Of a stretch of 64,000 nt of DNA, positions 23,710 through 36,900 are shown piece by piece. The translations under genes and the position numbers were made by a program. The stretch is from Todiramphus chloris collaris (taxonomy: Eukaryota > Chordata > Aves > Coraciiformes > Alcedinidae): positions 4,012,640 to 4,076,639 of the forward strand of contig JANVCC010000048.1 of assembly GCA_025345505.1 (NCBI GenBank), in the 5' to 3' direction. A model generated the notes under the pieces. It was given only the letters and a program-made list of their open reading frames with translations. It did no database searches and was not told the origin of the DNA. Within the stretch, counting starts at the first letter, position 1; every line of letters begins with the position of its first letter.

Positions 23710-26591
23710 GAAGCTGGGATGATTTCTTCTGAAAGCTTGTGTTCTGCCAAACTTCTGCTGATCAAATCGTTAATGAAGGTATGTCTAGCAGAGGGTGTGA
23801 AGAACTGTTTCATACTTTCCATGGCAATTAGCTTTCCAGCCACTGAGGTTAAGATTCAGACTTTCTTACCTAGTGCAACTGATGTCTGAATCACTCCATA
23901 TTAAAGACTATGAAGTGTGATACCAAGTAGAAAAGGGAAGAGGTGTGCGGTCATGGCAACTGACATCCCACCAAACTCTTATCAATGTAAAAGGGCTTGG
24001 TGGAGGGACACCTGGGTATTGTGTGATGCTGACAAGGAGCAAAATGGTGCTGTCTTATCTGATACTTGCCAAACACCAAGAAGAATTTCTCTGGTTTACT
24101 CTGTTGTCATTTTTGCCTTTGTATGGTAAGCACCGAACAACACAGCCACATGTACATGTATCATCAACCCAGAGGAGCTACAAGCCAATATATAAAACTC
24201 AGTGCAGTAACAGCAATACAAAAAATATATATGATCCTATAGTTCATTCAGAGAAACTTCCCTTTTCCTTAATGAGCTCCATGGGAATTTGATTAAAGAT
24301 TGTCAGATTTGGTTCGTTACTTCTGATGAAGGGATAGGGAAGAAAGTCATTAATGGAATATTTTCTGGAAGCTGGGACTTAAATTCATTTTATATCATGA
24401 GAGAGATTCCTTTCATCTCAAACTATAGCTCAGTGGGCATTAATCCATATTACAGTTCCACAGCCAGTCAAAGTAACAATTTGCAGTTACCGAGAACTAA
24501 TACAAAAATTCTTCAGTTTTCAGAAAATTTTGACCAGATGCTGCTTTCCTGAAGATTTCAACTTAAAATAATAAATCCAGTTTAGAAAGAAGGTGGATTG
24601 TCTTGTGTTTTATTTTATAAACCAACTTTATATGTCTTGATTCATTTGAATGCTTGTGGAAAGACACCCTAGGATACAGAAATGAGAGCCTGGTGGTTAC
24701 TGCAGAGGAATATGAATCTTACTTTTTATTTTAAACCACTGTCTGCTAAGGTCTCATTCTAACTCTCAGGAAGAAGCATCTCCACGAGGTGAAAATAGTG
24801 ATCATGGTAGAACAATGTTAGGGATCTACCAACCGATATTTTTCATTCTATGTCCACAAACTCCTAAAAGAAAAAATGTATGCTTTGCTTGAAAATTGAC
24901 ACAGAAGCCAAAATTATGTTTTATGATTTCCCTCATGTTCTTTTACAATTTTTTTTTTTCTCTTGCATGAGATGATTAGCTCGAAACCTTGTGCTTCTAC
25001 ACTGATGAAATGCAATTTACTGCAGAGACATTACTTGGAGCATATCCAGTACTGGCCATTCAAGAATGTGCTTTCCTTCACTTCAAATAGCAGACATCCC
25101 TTTACATCATAAGCAATTGTAGTCTACAGCGTTAATGGTGTCTACATTAATAAAGCTCACTTTATGAAAAAGCTACTGGACTGTGATTTATTTTATTTAT
25201 TAACAGTTTTGTGGTGTCTATTTTCATTCAGGTCTTCAACAGCGGATAAACAAAAGGAGCTATTGATTATAAGCAGAAAAGTTTCTGACACTTCAATTAG
25301 AAAAAAAACTTTCTTTGTTCGAGTGGCAAATCATATTCCTGGAAAATTTCCTATCTCTTTTGGTTTTGTCTGAAAGTTAATTTATCAGTTGGCATGCCAC
25401 TGGGTCCAAACCTGTGTTTACTGAAGTAAATGGGAATTTTGCCATTGGCTTCAACAGGAGCAGGTGCACGCCCCTAATGAGGTGTGTGTAATGGAAAGGG
25501 TGTACACACAAAAAAAAACTGGACACAGTCAGCATGGAAATGCTGGAGAAGAAGGTGGCTTTCTCAGAATCCCAGAGCATGTGAACAATGTGTTTCGGTG
25601 ACATTTAAGCATTGACAAGAAAAGTGAAGAGATCAAGTGGAAGAATAGAACAAGACAAGAAGATATTGTCACACTGGAACAATTCACCTCGTGCTTGGAA
25701 AAGTTTATAAAAACCTTGAATAGGGAGGGAAAGGGCATCATGATAAATGAGAGCACCTAAGTCATATTAGATCAGCTGATAACACAGTCAGCTTTGCCAA
25801 AATCCCTGAAGACCTTGAAGCACTGATGAGAGAATTAATCATGAAGAGTATGGCTTGAGCAATTAGGATAGGAGGAACTGAGTTGTCCCCAGTGAAACTT
25901 GACCTCCAGCCTTCACCCTGTATCGAAATCAAGTACCACCCAAACCTTTGCTTAAGTACGAAAAAAAGGCAAAGGAAGTTTTTTTTCCCCCTCATTATCT
26001 CTCATTTCATTCACCGTGTCCAATATAGTGTGCTGTGGATAATCTCAGACTGGTATCAACTAAAATAGCACCAGAACAGCAAGACACTCTGACTTTATCA
26101 GCCAGTATTGCATCCACAGTAATTAGCCCTGCTTCTCAGCGGTGAGGAAGGGCATGTTAATGAGGCTGAGTGCAGTGTTGCGCTAACCCCGTGGAACCGA
26201 TTCTGTAACCCAAGCCAAGCGAGGAGCTCGGTTTGTGATGATCTGCTCCATGGAGAAGGGTCAGATCCCGCAGTGTTAACTGGGGTGTCTCCAGCATAGT
26301 GAGGTCTAGCACACAGTGAGGCTGATGCTTGATTATTGTGGGCAATGCACGTGCCAGGATGCTGCAAGAGAGGTTGAGCTTGAAGGAGCTCCATGGTATC
26401 TCATCCTCAGGAGGAGGGTGGGACAAAGTAGGAAGAGGAAGACTGTGTGCCCCTTCATGCTGCAACCTTACTGAAAATTACGTATTTCAGCCTCGGATGA
26501 GATACCTTCTGCAGAAGAAAGGGGAAAAGATATAGAGGCTGGTGGGTACTCCACTGTTTCTCCTGTTAATTGGCACAAAGTTTATTTCCAG
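23710..26591. other. Unique noncoding sequence
   Basis: No gene was recognised. Overlapping open frames on the plus strand at 23917-24129 and 23945-24292, and one at 24289-24552, have no recognisable domain. A short imperfect inverted repeat at 25421-25457 is listed separately. From 26100 to 26470 there is a locally GC- and CpG-richer block with open frames on both strands (98 and 102 codons on the minus strand); I cannot identify it. Confidence 0.5.
25410..25465. repeat. Old hairpin-type dispersed motif, copy 1
   Basis: The sequence contains CTGAAGTAAATGG (25421-25433) and CCATTGGCTTCAACAG (25442-25457), which are imperfect inverted copies around AATTTTG-like spacing, followed by GAGCAGG. 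The same 'TTGACTTCAATGGGAG'-like word recurs near 54784 and 60184 in this window. I take it as a remnant of an old dispersed repeat family, without naming the family. Confidence 0.4.
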
Positions 26592-26686
26592 GCTGTGATG
26601 AAAAGACCAGGCTTGTTTTGCCAGAACATGTTAATGACTCATGTGATGAGTACAAGGACTACTCATGTCCCGAGTCCCTGACAGAG
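26592..26686 (+). other. Candidate cysteine-bearing coding exon
   Basis: The interval follows an acceptor-like GTTTATTTCCAG (with a GTTAAT branch-like word upstream) and ends at a strong donor, GACAGAG then GTAAGAGTG. It is 95 nt. Frames 1 and 2 are closed by stops (frame 1 near its 3' end), while frame 3 is open for all 31 codons and reads CDEKTRLVLP, EHVNDSCDEYKD, YSCPESLTE in order. Three cysteines and the acidic, polar make-up resemble an extracellular segment, but I do not recognise a family. It needs phase 1 at its 5' side and phase 0 at its 3' side. No neighbouring candidate exon has a matching phase. Confidence 0.25.
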
Positions 26687-28954
26687 GTAAGAGTGGGTTT
26701 TTGCACTGCCAGAACCAGGCTGTGCCTTGTGTGGGAAAACGAGGCATTCTGTAGCCTGGGCTCGAAGGGTTATTTCATACATTAGATGTTGGTGTTTGCT
26801 TTCCCAGATGTGGCTCTGAGTGTGGAAGGAATCTGAGAGGGCCATCTCTGTTGGACATTGCTACTGTTTTCTTGTCCACGTTGAGTGTTTTATATTGGCC
26901 ACAAACTGAAGAACGTGTAATGAGGACAGGAGCATCACTCATAATTTGTCTTCTAGATTGGCAGAGTCGCATGGGTGAAGGCAGATGTGGATCTCTTGGG
27001 ATGCTGCGGCTATCATGGAGGGAAATTTTTCTAGCCAGATATTCTAATGAGATCCTGGAAATGAATTCAATTTGTCTTTAGTTTTATTTTTAGTGATTTC
27101 ACTTTTCTGGCTTAAGTATTTCATTCCCTTTTATTGTCAAGATTTATTACCAGCACTATTGTGAAGTGCAGCCAGTTCCAGTCCTCCAAATTCTTCTTCC
27201 TAAACTTAATTTTTGTCAATGGAATACTTTCCTGTAAAACATCTAATTGTTGGCTTATTGGCGGATTACATCCAAGAGCTTTTTAAAAGTGACTAAGGCC
27301 AGCACCAATTACGTGGCTGGTGCCAAGTCCCTTAGTTGCTGATGGAATAAATGAGAATTTCAGTTGTTTCAGAGCTGACTGCATTTTTGGACAGTGAAGA
27401 CTTAAGAACATTAATTTCCTAGCTTCTAGCTACAGTGTTGGTTTTTGTGTTTCTATAGCTCCATCCTTTGACATCTTTAATACATTTATTGACACAACTT
27501 TCCTGTTGGGTAAGAAATGCTGTTATCATTATTTTTCAAGTGGGCAACCACAACCTCAAGAAACTGTAGCCATGTTTATATTAGAAAGTACATCATATGC
27601 ATAAGAAGAGGCAACCTTCTCTTTGGGGGACAGTAGTTTGTACAGGAGTGCGTATTGTGATGAACAATTTATTGGGTCTGCCAAGAGATAGGCTAGACTG
27701 AAAAAAAAAAAAAAGGAAGCCCATGCTGTATTTTTGCCTCTATACCAGGAGATTTTGTTCATAACAAATCCTTGGAGGAAATCATACTTCTCTCTAGCCA
27801 AAATGACTTGCCCAGGCCATTCTATCTGGGATAGAGAACAAGACAGATATGATGTGAGAATCCCTCGAGGCGAGGTCTTTCCCCCAGAGCCCTACTGAAC
27901 TAGGAGTTCCATTGTTGCAGGCAAATAGTCTGCAAAATCAATCACTACAAGCATTTTTCTTGAAAGCAGTGACTTCCACTGAGTAATATTGGAGTCTAAA
28001 ATACTGATAGGAACATTTTTGTCTTCCTCTTCGAAAAGACAGCATTTTCAGGATCCCTGTATTTAGGTTTCTATCAGTTGGCATGTGCTTCTTCTGTATG
28101 TGTTCTTTAAAAGTAGGAAACACACCACACTTCCATTAAGTGAAGGCTGTGATGAACATCTTAACCCCAGACAAACAGAGTTTCTCTGTAACGGACAAAA
28201 AAGTCACATGCCTTAAACTATACCTTAGGGGAAGCTTCACCTCCTCACTTATGCCTAAAATTTATTGCTCAAACTTGTATTTAACCTGAACTTTAAATTA
28301 TTCTTTACTCTAAAGGAAAGGAGTAAAGAATAAAAAAAAACCCCAAACCATAGGGAAAAACATATGGGTTTTACTCTATCTGTGATTTATAACAAGATAA
28401 AGATTTATATGTTTTTCTGTTTGTTTGTTTATAAATGAAATGTCATCTAATTCTTTGATGAAAGCTAATTTTAACTATCCATTTTCCATTACATTTATTC
28501 TCACCCCCTCCAAAATGCAAACAGAAAGGTGAAGAAGTGAAGTTCGACTTCTGTGTTCCTGAGTTTTCTTTGAAAGTCATGATAGAGCTGCCAGGATGAT
28601 GAGTTATTGGTTGTCAATAAAGCAACTATTGATCATAATCTTCCAAATTTCATCCTTCATATGTGTGTAAAAACCGAATATGATGTGAACTGCAGAACGG
28701 AATTAATTACTTTATCCCTGAGGGAAGAGCAGATAGTCACCAAATAACATTTCTATCAAAGCTGTAGCTAAGTCTTGAGTGTTACATGAGGCAAATTCCA
28801 CACTCGTACAAAAAAAACCCCAACTTGTCAGTACTTTCACATAAATCAAACCTTGTAACATTTCACTAAAAATCCTGTCAGGAACATCCTCATTTTTATA
28901 ATTAATTTGATTTTCTTGGGGGGTAAAGGAAAAATAGATGTTGAAAAGAGTAAG
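26687..28954. other. Noncoding, with possible MIR-like pieces
   Basis: No gene was recognised. Words at 27525-27570 (TTATCATTATTTTTCAAGTG, CCTCAAGAAACTG) and at 27800-27860 (AAATGACTTGCCCAG, CTGGGATAGAGAAC) resemble the antisense 3' half of MIR-type SINEs, separated by about 230 unrelated bases that include an A run near 27700. Two A-run plus CCCC tracts occur at 28332-28347 and 28810-28823. Confidence 0.4.
27525..27860 (-). mobile_element. Possible interrupted MIR-like SINE
   Basis: Two short blocks match, in order, the antisense of the MIR 3' region: a 'TTATTTTACAAGTGGGGAAACTGAGG'-like block near 27530 and a 'AAGTGACTTGCCCAGG...CTGGGATAGAAC'-like block near 27805. The match is by eye and diverged. 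An alternative is coincidence in low-information sequence. Confidence 0.3.
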
Positions 28955-29624
28955 CTTGTATTGGTAGACGAGAAGCTCAACATGAGCAGTCAGTGTACAC
29001 TTGCAGCCCAGAAAGCCAATTGTATCCCGGGCTGCATCAAGAGAAGTGTGGCCAGCAGGTCGAGGGAGGGGATTCTGCCCCTCTATCCACTCTGGTGAGA
29101 CCTCACCTGGAGCACTGCGTCCAGTTCTGGAGCCCCTGTCACAGGAAGGCTATGGATGTGCTGGAACGTGTCCAGAGAAGGGCCACGAGGATCATCAGAG
29201 GGCTGCAGCACCTCTGCTATGGGGACAGACTGAGAGAGTTGGGGTTGTTCAGGCTGGAGAAGAGAAGGCTCTGGGGAGACCTTATTGTGGCCTTCCAGTA
29301 TCTGAAGGGGGCTACAGGAAAGCTGGGGAGGGACTTTTTAGGCTGTGGGGCAGTGACAGGACTACAGGGAATGGATTAAAGCTAGAGATAGGTCGGTTCA
29401 GGTTGGACATTAGGAAGAATTTCTTCCCCATGAGGGTGGTGAGACACTGGCACAGGTTGCCCAGAGAGGTGGTGGAAGCCCCATCCTTGGAAGTGTTGAA
29501 GCCCAGGCTGGCTGGGGCTGTGAGCAACCTGCTCTAGTGGGAGGTGTCCCTGCCCATGGCAGGGGGGTTGGAACCAGATGACCTTTAAGGTCCCTTCCAT
29601 CCCTGACAATTCTATGATTCTATA
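28955..29624 (+). mobile_element. Avian CR1 LINE, 5'-truncated
   Basis: This is the best-preserved transposon in the window. It starts inside ORF2 (TTGGTAGACGAGAAGCTCAA; GCAGCCCAGAAAGCC) and runs through the end of the reverse-transcriptase protein, the 3' UTR and the terminal octamers (ACAATTCTATGATTCTAT at 29607-29624). In one frame the conserved C-terminal words are clear: HLEHCVQFWSP, VLERVQRRATRI, LRELGLFRLEKRR, GDLIVAFQYLKG. Around 29310-29380 a frameshift moves the conserved reading (NIRKNFF-like, LPREVVEAPSLEVLK) into another frame, so two overlapping open frames of 128 and 178 codons arise; neither is intact. CR1 elements copy by target-primed reverse transcription and rarely keep their 5' ends, which fits this truncated copy. 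Confidence 0.97.
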
Positions 29625-32600
29625 TTTAGAATTCTTGTGCTCTCCTGCTGATATTTTTATCGGATTGATTTTATGTTGTTAAGTTTTAAGGATTTTTTTT
29701 TACTTGTTGATCAATATAGTTTTAAAGGCTTTCTTATTGCTGAGGTCTGTACTAGGATGGTTGGATAGACATTTTGGAAAGCAGTATTGTAGTGAAAGGA
29801 TAATTCATGCTTTGCACTAATTCCCTCCTATCTATTGACATAAATTACAGCTTTGAGAGAAGGAATTACCTGACACTGTTATTATTTTATGTGCCAGCCT
29901 ATGCTCAAAGAACAGGAAAGATTTTTGCAGTTAACATTTTGCAGGACACCCAAACTCCTTTAGTGAAACTTACACTACCCTCCAGAATTCAGTGGAGAAG
30001 ACTTCTGTTGGTGAACAAATACTGCACTGGGAATCATTTGTGCAAAGCCAATTCTCTGTTTTAGAATGTGGGACTTGCTATTGGAAGAGGTTGAATTATT
30101 TATTGAAATAAACCACGCAGCTAATGTAGCTTTTTTGCCTTGTTTGCAAGTTAAGATCTGATTCTAGATTCCACAAATGTATTTGTTATTTGGAAGTCTG
30201 TTCCAGGAAAATGAAATATTCTGCTGTGCAAACTGTCTACTGGTTCTTTGTGGTACAGGACCAGTCACCTCCATAGCACATGGCGTGATTACCGTCTTAA
30301 CTATAACACACCGAGCAGTGATGCAAACCTACTTTGCAATCCACCTTTTTAAATGTGTCTAAATTATGGGATGTCGGATGCCTTGTAAAGAAAAGGAAAC
30401 TTCACTCACAGCTTCACAATATGACCTTTCCTTTAAGTGCTTTAATGAACAGTACAATCACCAGCTATGCAAACGTCTAGTGGTGTTCGTTTGGCATTTG
30501 AATGACCACCTAAGGTCTTGACTAATGCAGACTTCCTCAGCTACACCTTCCCTTTGTCTCAGCTTGTGAGGCTTTGTGGTGAACAAGATGAAAATGCATC
30601 TAGAGAGGAAGATAAGAGGACAACTGAGGTTTCCTATTTGCTTCCTACTGCTACAAGAGGGAGAAGTTCTTTCCCTGCCCTGTCCTCTGTTCTCCTTGCT
30701 TCTGTCTCCTGAGCCTCTCCTGTGCCCTGTGCATCCTTCCCTTCCTCCCTCCCAGCTTGCACTAACTCTGGCATACACTGGGCTCTTCACTGAGATGATT
30801 AAACTCACAAAGCCCCTCCAAAACCATTTGTTTCCTTTGGCCAACTGAATTTTTTGCTTCATTACTGAGTTGCAGCAGTGCTCACAGGAGTCTGTTGAGT
30901 GCCAGTGTAGGAGGAAGAGTGAGAAGAGTATAATCTTCCCTTCGGGCAGTGGTGAGCTCCCTAATATGAAATGTTATTTAACATGCTGGTCTGAATAATG
31001 AACTTAAATGTGTATGCAATGACTAGAGACTCTTCCATCACACACCTAGCAAGGAAGGCCACTCGATAAATTATTTTCTGCGTGTTGCTTTCTCAGGAGA
31101 GTATATTAGAAATATTATTCAGAGGGAAAAGTGGCTCTACTCACAAGCAGTCTACAAAGAGGAAAGGTTTAATTTTCAGTTTTCACACCCTTCTTCCTTC
31201 CTGAACCTGTGGACTTTGAGCACCCTGAAACAGCCTTTCAGTCTCCAGGCCATGGAAATCCTGTCCATTTTAGGTCCAGAAAGCAGCCTGGGGGAGTTAG
31301 AGGTGAGCAGACCAAGCAACACCAGGAGTGTGATGCTACTGGAAAACAGATCTGAAAAGTAGAGGAATATCCATACACCAAATTAAAGGTGTAGGAATCT
31401 CAGACTCCTGGGATGGATAGATACTATGGAGGTGGCAGACTTCTAAATAAGGACTACAGTTTCTTAAGGTCAACTGTCTGCTTCCCTTTAAAAGGAAATA
31501 AGAAAGTGCAAGAACACTGAGGCTCTGAAACATTTCACACTGATGCAGTTCCAGGGAGAAGTGAATTTTATTTGTTATATATTACCTAGAGCAAGGAAGT
31601 GCAGAAAAGTCTTTGGACTTTCACAAACCCATTTGCTAATGCATTGGTTTGTACAATATCTGGGAAAAATACTGGAGCTGGAATCAGTGTCTAAGAACTT
31701 GGGAGATTTCCCACTCAAGAGTTATGAAACTGTCAGGAGAAAAACACAGACTGAGGAAAACAGACTATGGGAGAATGAGTAGATCAGAAGGATATTTCCA
31801 GAATATTTTGTGCAGGCCTGGGGGAACAAACTCTGCTTTTGCTCCAACATGACTGTAATCTTTGAGGATGTGGCTAGTCCAGTGCCGAAGCCAAGCAAAT
31901 ACATTCTGCTCTAAAAAAAACCCCAAAACAACAGACAGTAGCAGCAGCAGCTGTCTTGGACTCCGGACAGTGTGGGTTCGTATCTGTTCTCCAAAGACTG
32001 CAGAACAGGACCATGGGAGCAGGAGACTTAGACCTGAATGTGCTTTCCTGTATGTGTACTGGAAAGATGGCCACTTATACTGAAAGGACAAAGAGGATCT
32101 AGGAGGTGAAGGTTTTGGACTTGACTCCTACCCTAGAGTAGAATTATTTTTCTGTACATGTAGCCCTGGTGTGGAGGGCTCTAGGGGAATGAGGAAGGTC
32201 TAGCAGCTATTTCCATTGCCTCCATCAGAAGCAGGGGTGTGATGCTAAAATAAGAATGGTGAGTTCTGTGATAGGTTAGAGGAAGGAAGAGAGACAACAA
32301 AGGTTGCTTTCTATCTTTCATTCTCATCTTCTAGGTGCAAACCTGAGCAAACAAGTTAAACCACTGCCTGCCTGGCTGAACATGGAGGATTCCTGGGAGA
32401 AGAAAGGACAGAGGCTGCAAGAATTTGCTGGAGGCAATTTTCACAGTCAGTTCAAGAACTGAACTGCCTCCAGCACAGCTCTGCAGGGAGATGGTGTTTT
32501 GCAGCCTCTCTAATGCAACCGAATATGAGAAAAGAGCTGTTTATGGAAAAGTATCCTTTTCCTATGGACTTCTTGGCAGGTACTTCTCGGAGTTAGTAAT

Positions 32601-33846
32601 TGTTTAGCCATAATGCGTGGTAGAGTAACATAACGAACCTGAGGGTATTGAGTTTTGTAACAACAGGTATATTTGTGACATTCACATCTCAGGAGGATTT
32701 GAGAAGGAAAAAAAAACCCAATCAGACATATCTCCTGAAAGCTGCACAGATGATCAGATGTTGTAGAGAGCAGCATTACAAGTTCTCAGGCTGCTGCTTG
32801 GTGCAGGCTCAACCAAGAGTATATGGGACAGTTAATTTTGGCTGGGATTTTTTGGCAGTGAAGTACTTGTTTACTCAGTAGTGCAGCTTCAGCTAGGAAG
32901 ATTGAAAGCATCTTTAGGCAACAAAATGTACTGTTTAGGAATTTTATGCATCCCAGATGGAATGATGGATATCGAGCAAGCAGATCCTGGTGGTGTTCCT
33001 CTGTTTTCTCACAGGATATTTGTGTACAGCAGATTACCATCAGTTACCACGTGAGAGATCTTTGTAGCCAGGATCTGTACACAAGGAATATGTGGATGTG
33101 AGGGTCTTTAAGGGAATAATGAAGGAAATAATTCCATGTTGAAGGAAAAGACTGGGAATCAGACAAAATTGCAAAAAAAGCATGAAGACAAAAGCAAGGA
33201 CATTCTTCTCAGCTATATCTGAAGGGCAAAATGGAAAGCATTATGGAAAGGAAATTGAAGAACAAACAGTTTTGTGAGACACACTAAGCCAGAGGGACTT
33301 TCCTCCTCCTAGGTTTCCTTCCTCATCTTAGAGCCTTGATCAATATTGCTGTTCCACTGACAGGATCATTGGTCTGGCTGATCCACAGACTGTGCTGGTA
33401 TGTTGAGGACACTTTAGGACTATTACAGGAATGCATTTTAAGAGTAAACCAACTCAATTTTCTGAGACTGTTTCCTTCAATAGCACAGGAGTGACAGAGA
33501 GTATCAAGACTCCTGCGCATGACTGACAGAGATTCCTCAGCTCTGTTGTTGTTGAAGGATGCATCTTCCCTTGGGGCAAACAGTTGACAGCAAAATTAGA
33601 TTTTCAGGTTTATAGAGTCCTCTGTATGATTTTTCATTTGTGTCTTCGGTAGTGGCATCTTATCTTTAGTTTCTATTACAATGTAATAGCAGTTGATGTG
33701 ACTTAGAACCACTTCTTGCTTTGCTTATACTCATGAAGAATGAGATTTTCATGGACTCCGACAGAATAAGACTTTATTTGCAGATTTAACCAGAAAGTAT
33801 TGTAAAGCTCAGTGAGAATGAATGCAATTATTCATACTCTGAATAT

Positions 33847-33868
33847 TTTCAGCTGATTTCAGCTGAAA
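33847..33868. repeat. Tandem TTTCAGCTGA with palindrome
   Basis: The 10-mer TTTCAGCTGA occurs twice in direct succession (33847-33856 and 33857-33866), and the second copy extends to the perfect palindrome TTTCAGCTGAAA (33857-33868). CAGCTG is an E-box of the class bound by bHLH factors. Another CAGCTGCAGCTG palindrome lies near 34110. Regulatory use is inference only. Confidence 0.6.
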
Positions 33869-33917
33869 TTTGGAAAACTCTACCTTATTCTTAACTAATA
33901 AAATAATTTAACAAAGT

Positions 33918-33950
33918 AATAATAATGATAATAAAAAAATCATTATTATT
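33918..33950. repeat. Perfect 12-bp inverted repeat
   Basis: AATAATAATGAT at 33918-33929 and ATCATTATTATT at 33939-33950 are exact reverse complements separated by nine A-rich bases. The arms are low in complexity, so it may have arisen from an AT-rich simple repeat. It could extrude as a small cruciform. Confidence 0.85.
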
Positions 33951-36900
33951 GGTCAGTTTGCAAATGGGAGGTATGTTCCTGCTATATAAAGTTTTAGTCA
34001 TAGAGGAGAGCATCAACAAATGCCATGAGTCTCAGGTAATCATTCCTACTGTATAAATAAAATTATAATAAATTCACTGGGTGTGTTATCTCTAATGAAT
34101 AATTCAGCCAGCTGCAGCTGTAATGAAGAATCTAGTGAAGACTCACCTACTAAATGTGTATTTTTGGGTGTCTATTACAACATTCTGGGCAAAATTTTAC
34201 CAGTCAGGTGTTACTTCTCAGGACTTTCCTTCATGTTATAGAATCTTCAATATTTATTTAGATGGGGAAAGATGGAAATGGAATCGGTTGATTTTCTTTT
34301 TCCCCCAATGTACATTACTCTGCTTCATTTACTTTGACAGTGCAGCATTGTGAAGAATGATACACTTGAAATATTAAACATTTTGCTAGATGCCTGATCT
34401 TGCAGTCCTTCTCTGTGCTGAACTAATTCGCTTTGATGTCCATGTGATTTTTTCACACAAAATAATTACATGATCAGGGCCTAAATTTTTAACAATTTGT
34501 TATACCAGTAACAGAAAAACCACAGTGAGATAATTGACCTTGACTTCTCATACATGCAGGCCTTTTTATCTTTCCATGTACAACATCCAAGATGGTTAAA
34601 TTTGTTCTCTTGCAATAGCAACAAGAAGAACTGATACTTGAGTGGATGCTGGAAGCAAAGCAATTGCAGCACCAAATGTGAGCTGTGAGTCTGTTGATAA
34701 CACACAACCTATGATAAGAAAGGCATGCTTGTCTTATTAATTATTTATATTTGGAAAGTGTTTATAATATTCTAGGAGAGGCAAGGTTTGTAGGGAGATA
34801 TAATTGGGAATCAGTTGGGCTAATAAATGGCATGCCAAAGTGACTGTTAATTAGATTAGAAAAACATTCCTGAGAAGGCATTGTATAAGAGGGGAAAATA
34901 AATAACCACACACCATCTCAACTGTTCTTTTTCACAATGTTAGGTTGATAATGGAGACTAAGCAGCCACTAGTACCTATGTAGTAGGCTGCTTCTTCTGC
35001 ACAAAGGTACATCTAACATTCCCCAGGACTGAGGGTGGCCCTTTGTGGTGGCGGCAGCCTTGAGAAATTTGAATACAAATTAGAATCCTGAGTTATGTTT
35101 GGAGTGTCAAAATGTTCTAGGGAAAAAAAAAGTCTCTAGTAAAAAATGAAGGAAAGCAAAAAACTGGAAGTTGAATTCTTTTTTTTTTTCTAGTACCATG
35201 GAAAGGTTACAAAGTCCACTTCTGCTCATAATGAAATTCCAAAGCAGTGTAGGAAATGTGTGCTGGCTTCAGCTGTCAATCACTGTTTAGAAATGTCACC
35301 AATAATTTGTACTCTGGAAGTGCTCAATGTGCGGACCCCTGGCTCTAATTGGATCCACTGATTTCACCTAAATCTTGTCCTGTCAGCAGCTCAGCAGTAG
35401 GTAGGATATTGAAGCTCTAATGAATCCAGTAATAACTTTAAATTGCCAACCTGGATTATTTTAGGTTTTTTTTCTGCTGTTGAAAATAGTTTTGCTTTCC
35501 TAGGGAAAAAGTATCTAGAAATAGTTCTTAAATAACTATGCTAAATTATTGACCAATCAACTAGGACATAGGCATTTTATATATGTGTGTGTGCATCTGT
35601 GCAGTTGCTTTAGTAGAGAAAAAGAAAATCAGGAGAGAATGATGTCCAGATAAGTTAGATTTCATACTTTGGTCTAGCAAGCATAGAACTAATTATGGAA
35701 GTAAATATTTTTCTAAGAAATAGAGATGAGGAAGCCAGAAATCTGTACAGCAACCTCCTATATTGCTTCAGTAGCTGCTTTTGTGAGGTAGAGGCAATGC
35801 TGCTGTTTCAACTCACGAGTTTCTAAACCTGCTTGTCCAAGGAAATGAGATGTACACAACAGTGCTGCTGGTCTGGAATTTGAGAAGCTGTGATTAAAGT
35901 TTAGCAAATTTGACAAAGGATTAAATGTCTCACAGATCACAGACAACAAGTGCATACAAATGTATTGTTTACTGATGTATAAAGATCCTATGCAGGAAAG
36001 AGACTTCAGTCCCCACTGTTCCCAGCAACCTGCTCACAGCTATGCCATGGCAGTGAGAAAGTCCCCCTGGCTGTCTGGGTTCATGGCCACAGTGGTGGTG
36101 ATGGTGAATGAGTTTGAAGCCCTGGACTATCAATCCCTCCATCCCCCTGCCTTAGGGCAAGTATTGGGAGATACTATGCACTAGTGGCACAGGGGGAGAA
36201 GATTTAAGGACATGCACGTGGGAGATTAGAAAGAAACACAAGAGTTACTGGTGATGCTGGAGAACACAGGATACAAATCCAAGGACAACAAACCTTCCCT
36301 AGCTGTGCAACACATGGAACAGTTGAGTTTGTTTTGTTTTTTTTTTTAGATCTGACTCATTTCTTTCTTGATGTGTCTGTGCTGAAATGACATAGTCTTA
36401 TATATGAGGCAGCAGAAGCTATCACTCAGATGCAAGAACACCTGAAAGTATGTTCATGTGAATATTTCTCTAGGCTAAAGTAAAAGGGTTTTTTCACAAA
36501 TATGATGCATCTTTTTATTAGCCAACTACATAACTGTATATTGTGTATAATAAAGCTGAACAAGGTATCTACAACCCATGGCTACAATATCATCACAGCT
36601 TCCTTGTTCTAGGAGATGAACATATATATTGCAAAAAAAAATATGCTCTGGCTGAAGACATCTCAGCTATTTTTACCCCAGCTATTATGCATTCATAATA
36701 AAAGCAATGAACTGAAACTAACAACTTTTAAGGCATTGACTTTGTCCTTTGGTAAATTATGGACCTTATTCTATGTTGCATATGGAGTACTCATTTGCAG
36801 GATCATTCTGACCTAAAATACTTTTCCACTCTGCCCTCTTTTTGTGTTGTTAAAAACAATAGCAATACTTGTAAAGTAATAACAAATTCTGCCTTGTATT

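Noticed and set aside
28993..29537. Open frames of 128 and 178 codons, the longest in the window
   Set aside because: They lie inside a 5'-truncated CR1 element; the conserved ORF2 words are split between the two frames by a frameshift, so neither is an intact gene.
30458..30862. 134-codon minus-strand and 90-codon plus-strand frames
   Set aside because: They overlap over a pyrimidine-rich stretch and show no recognisable domain.
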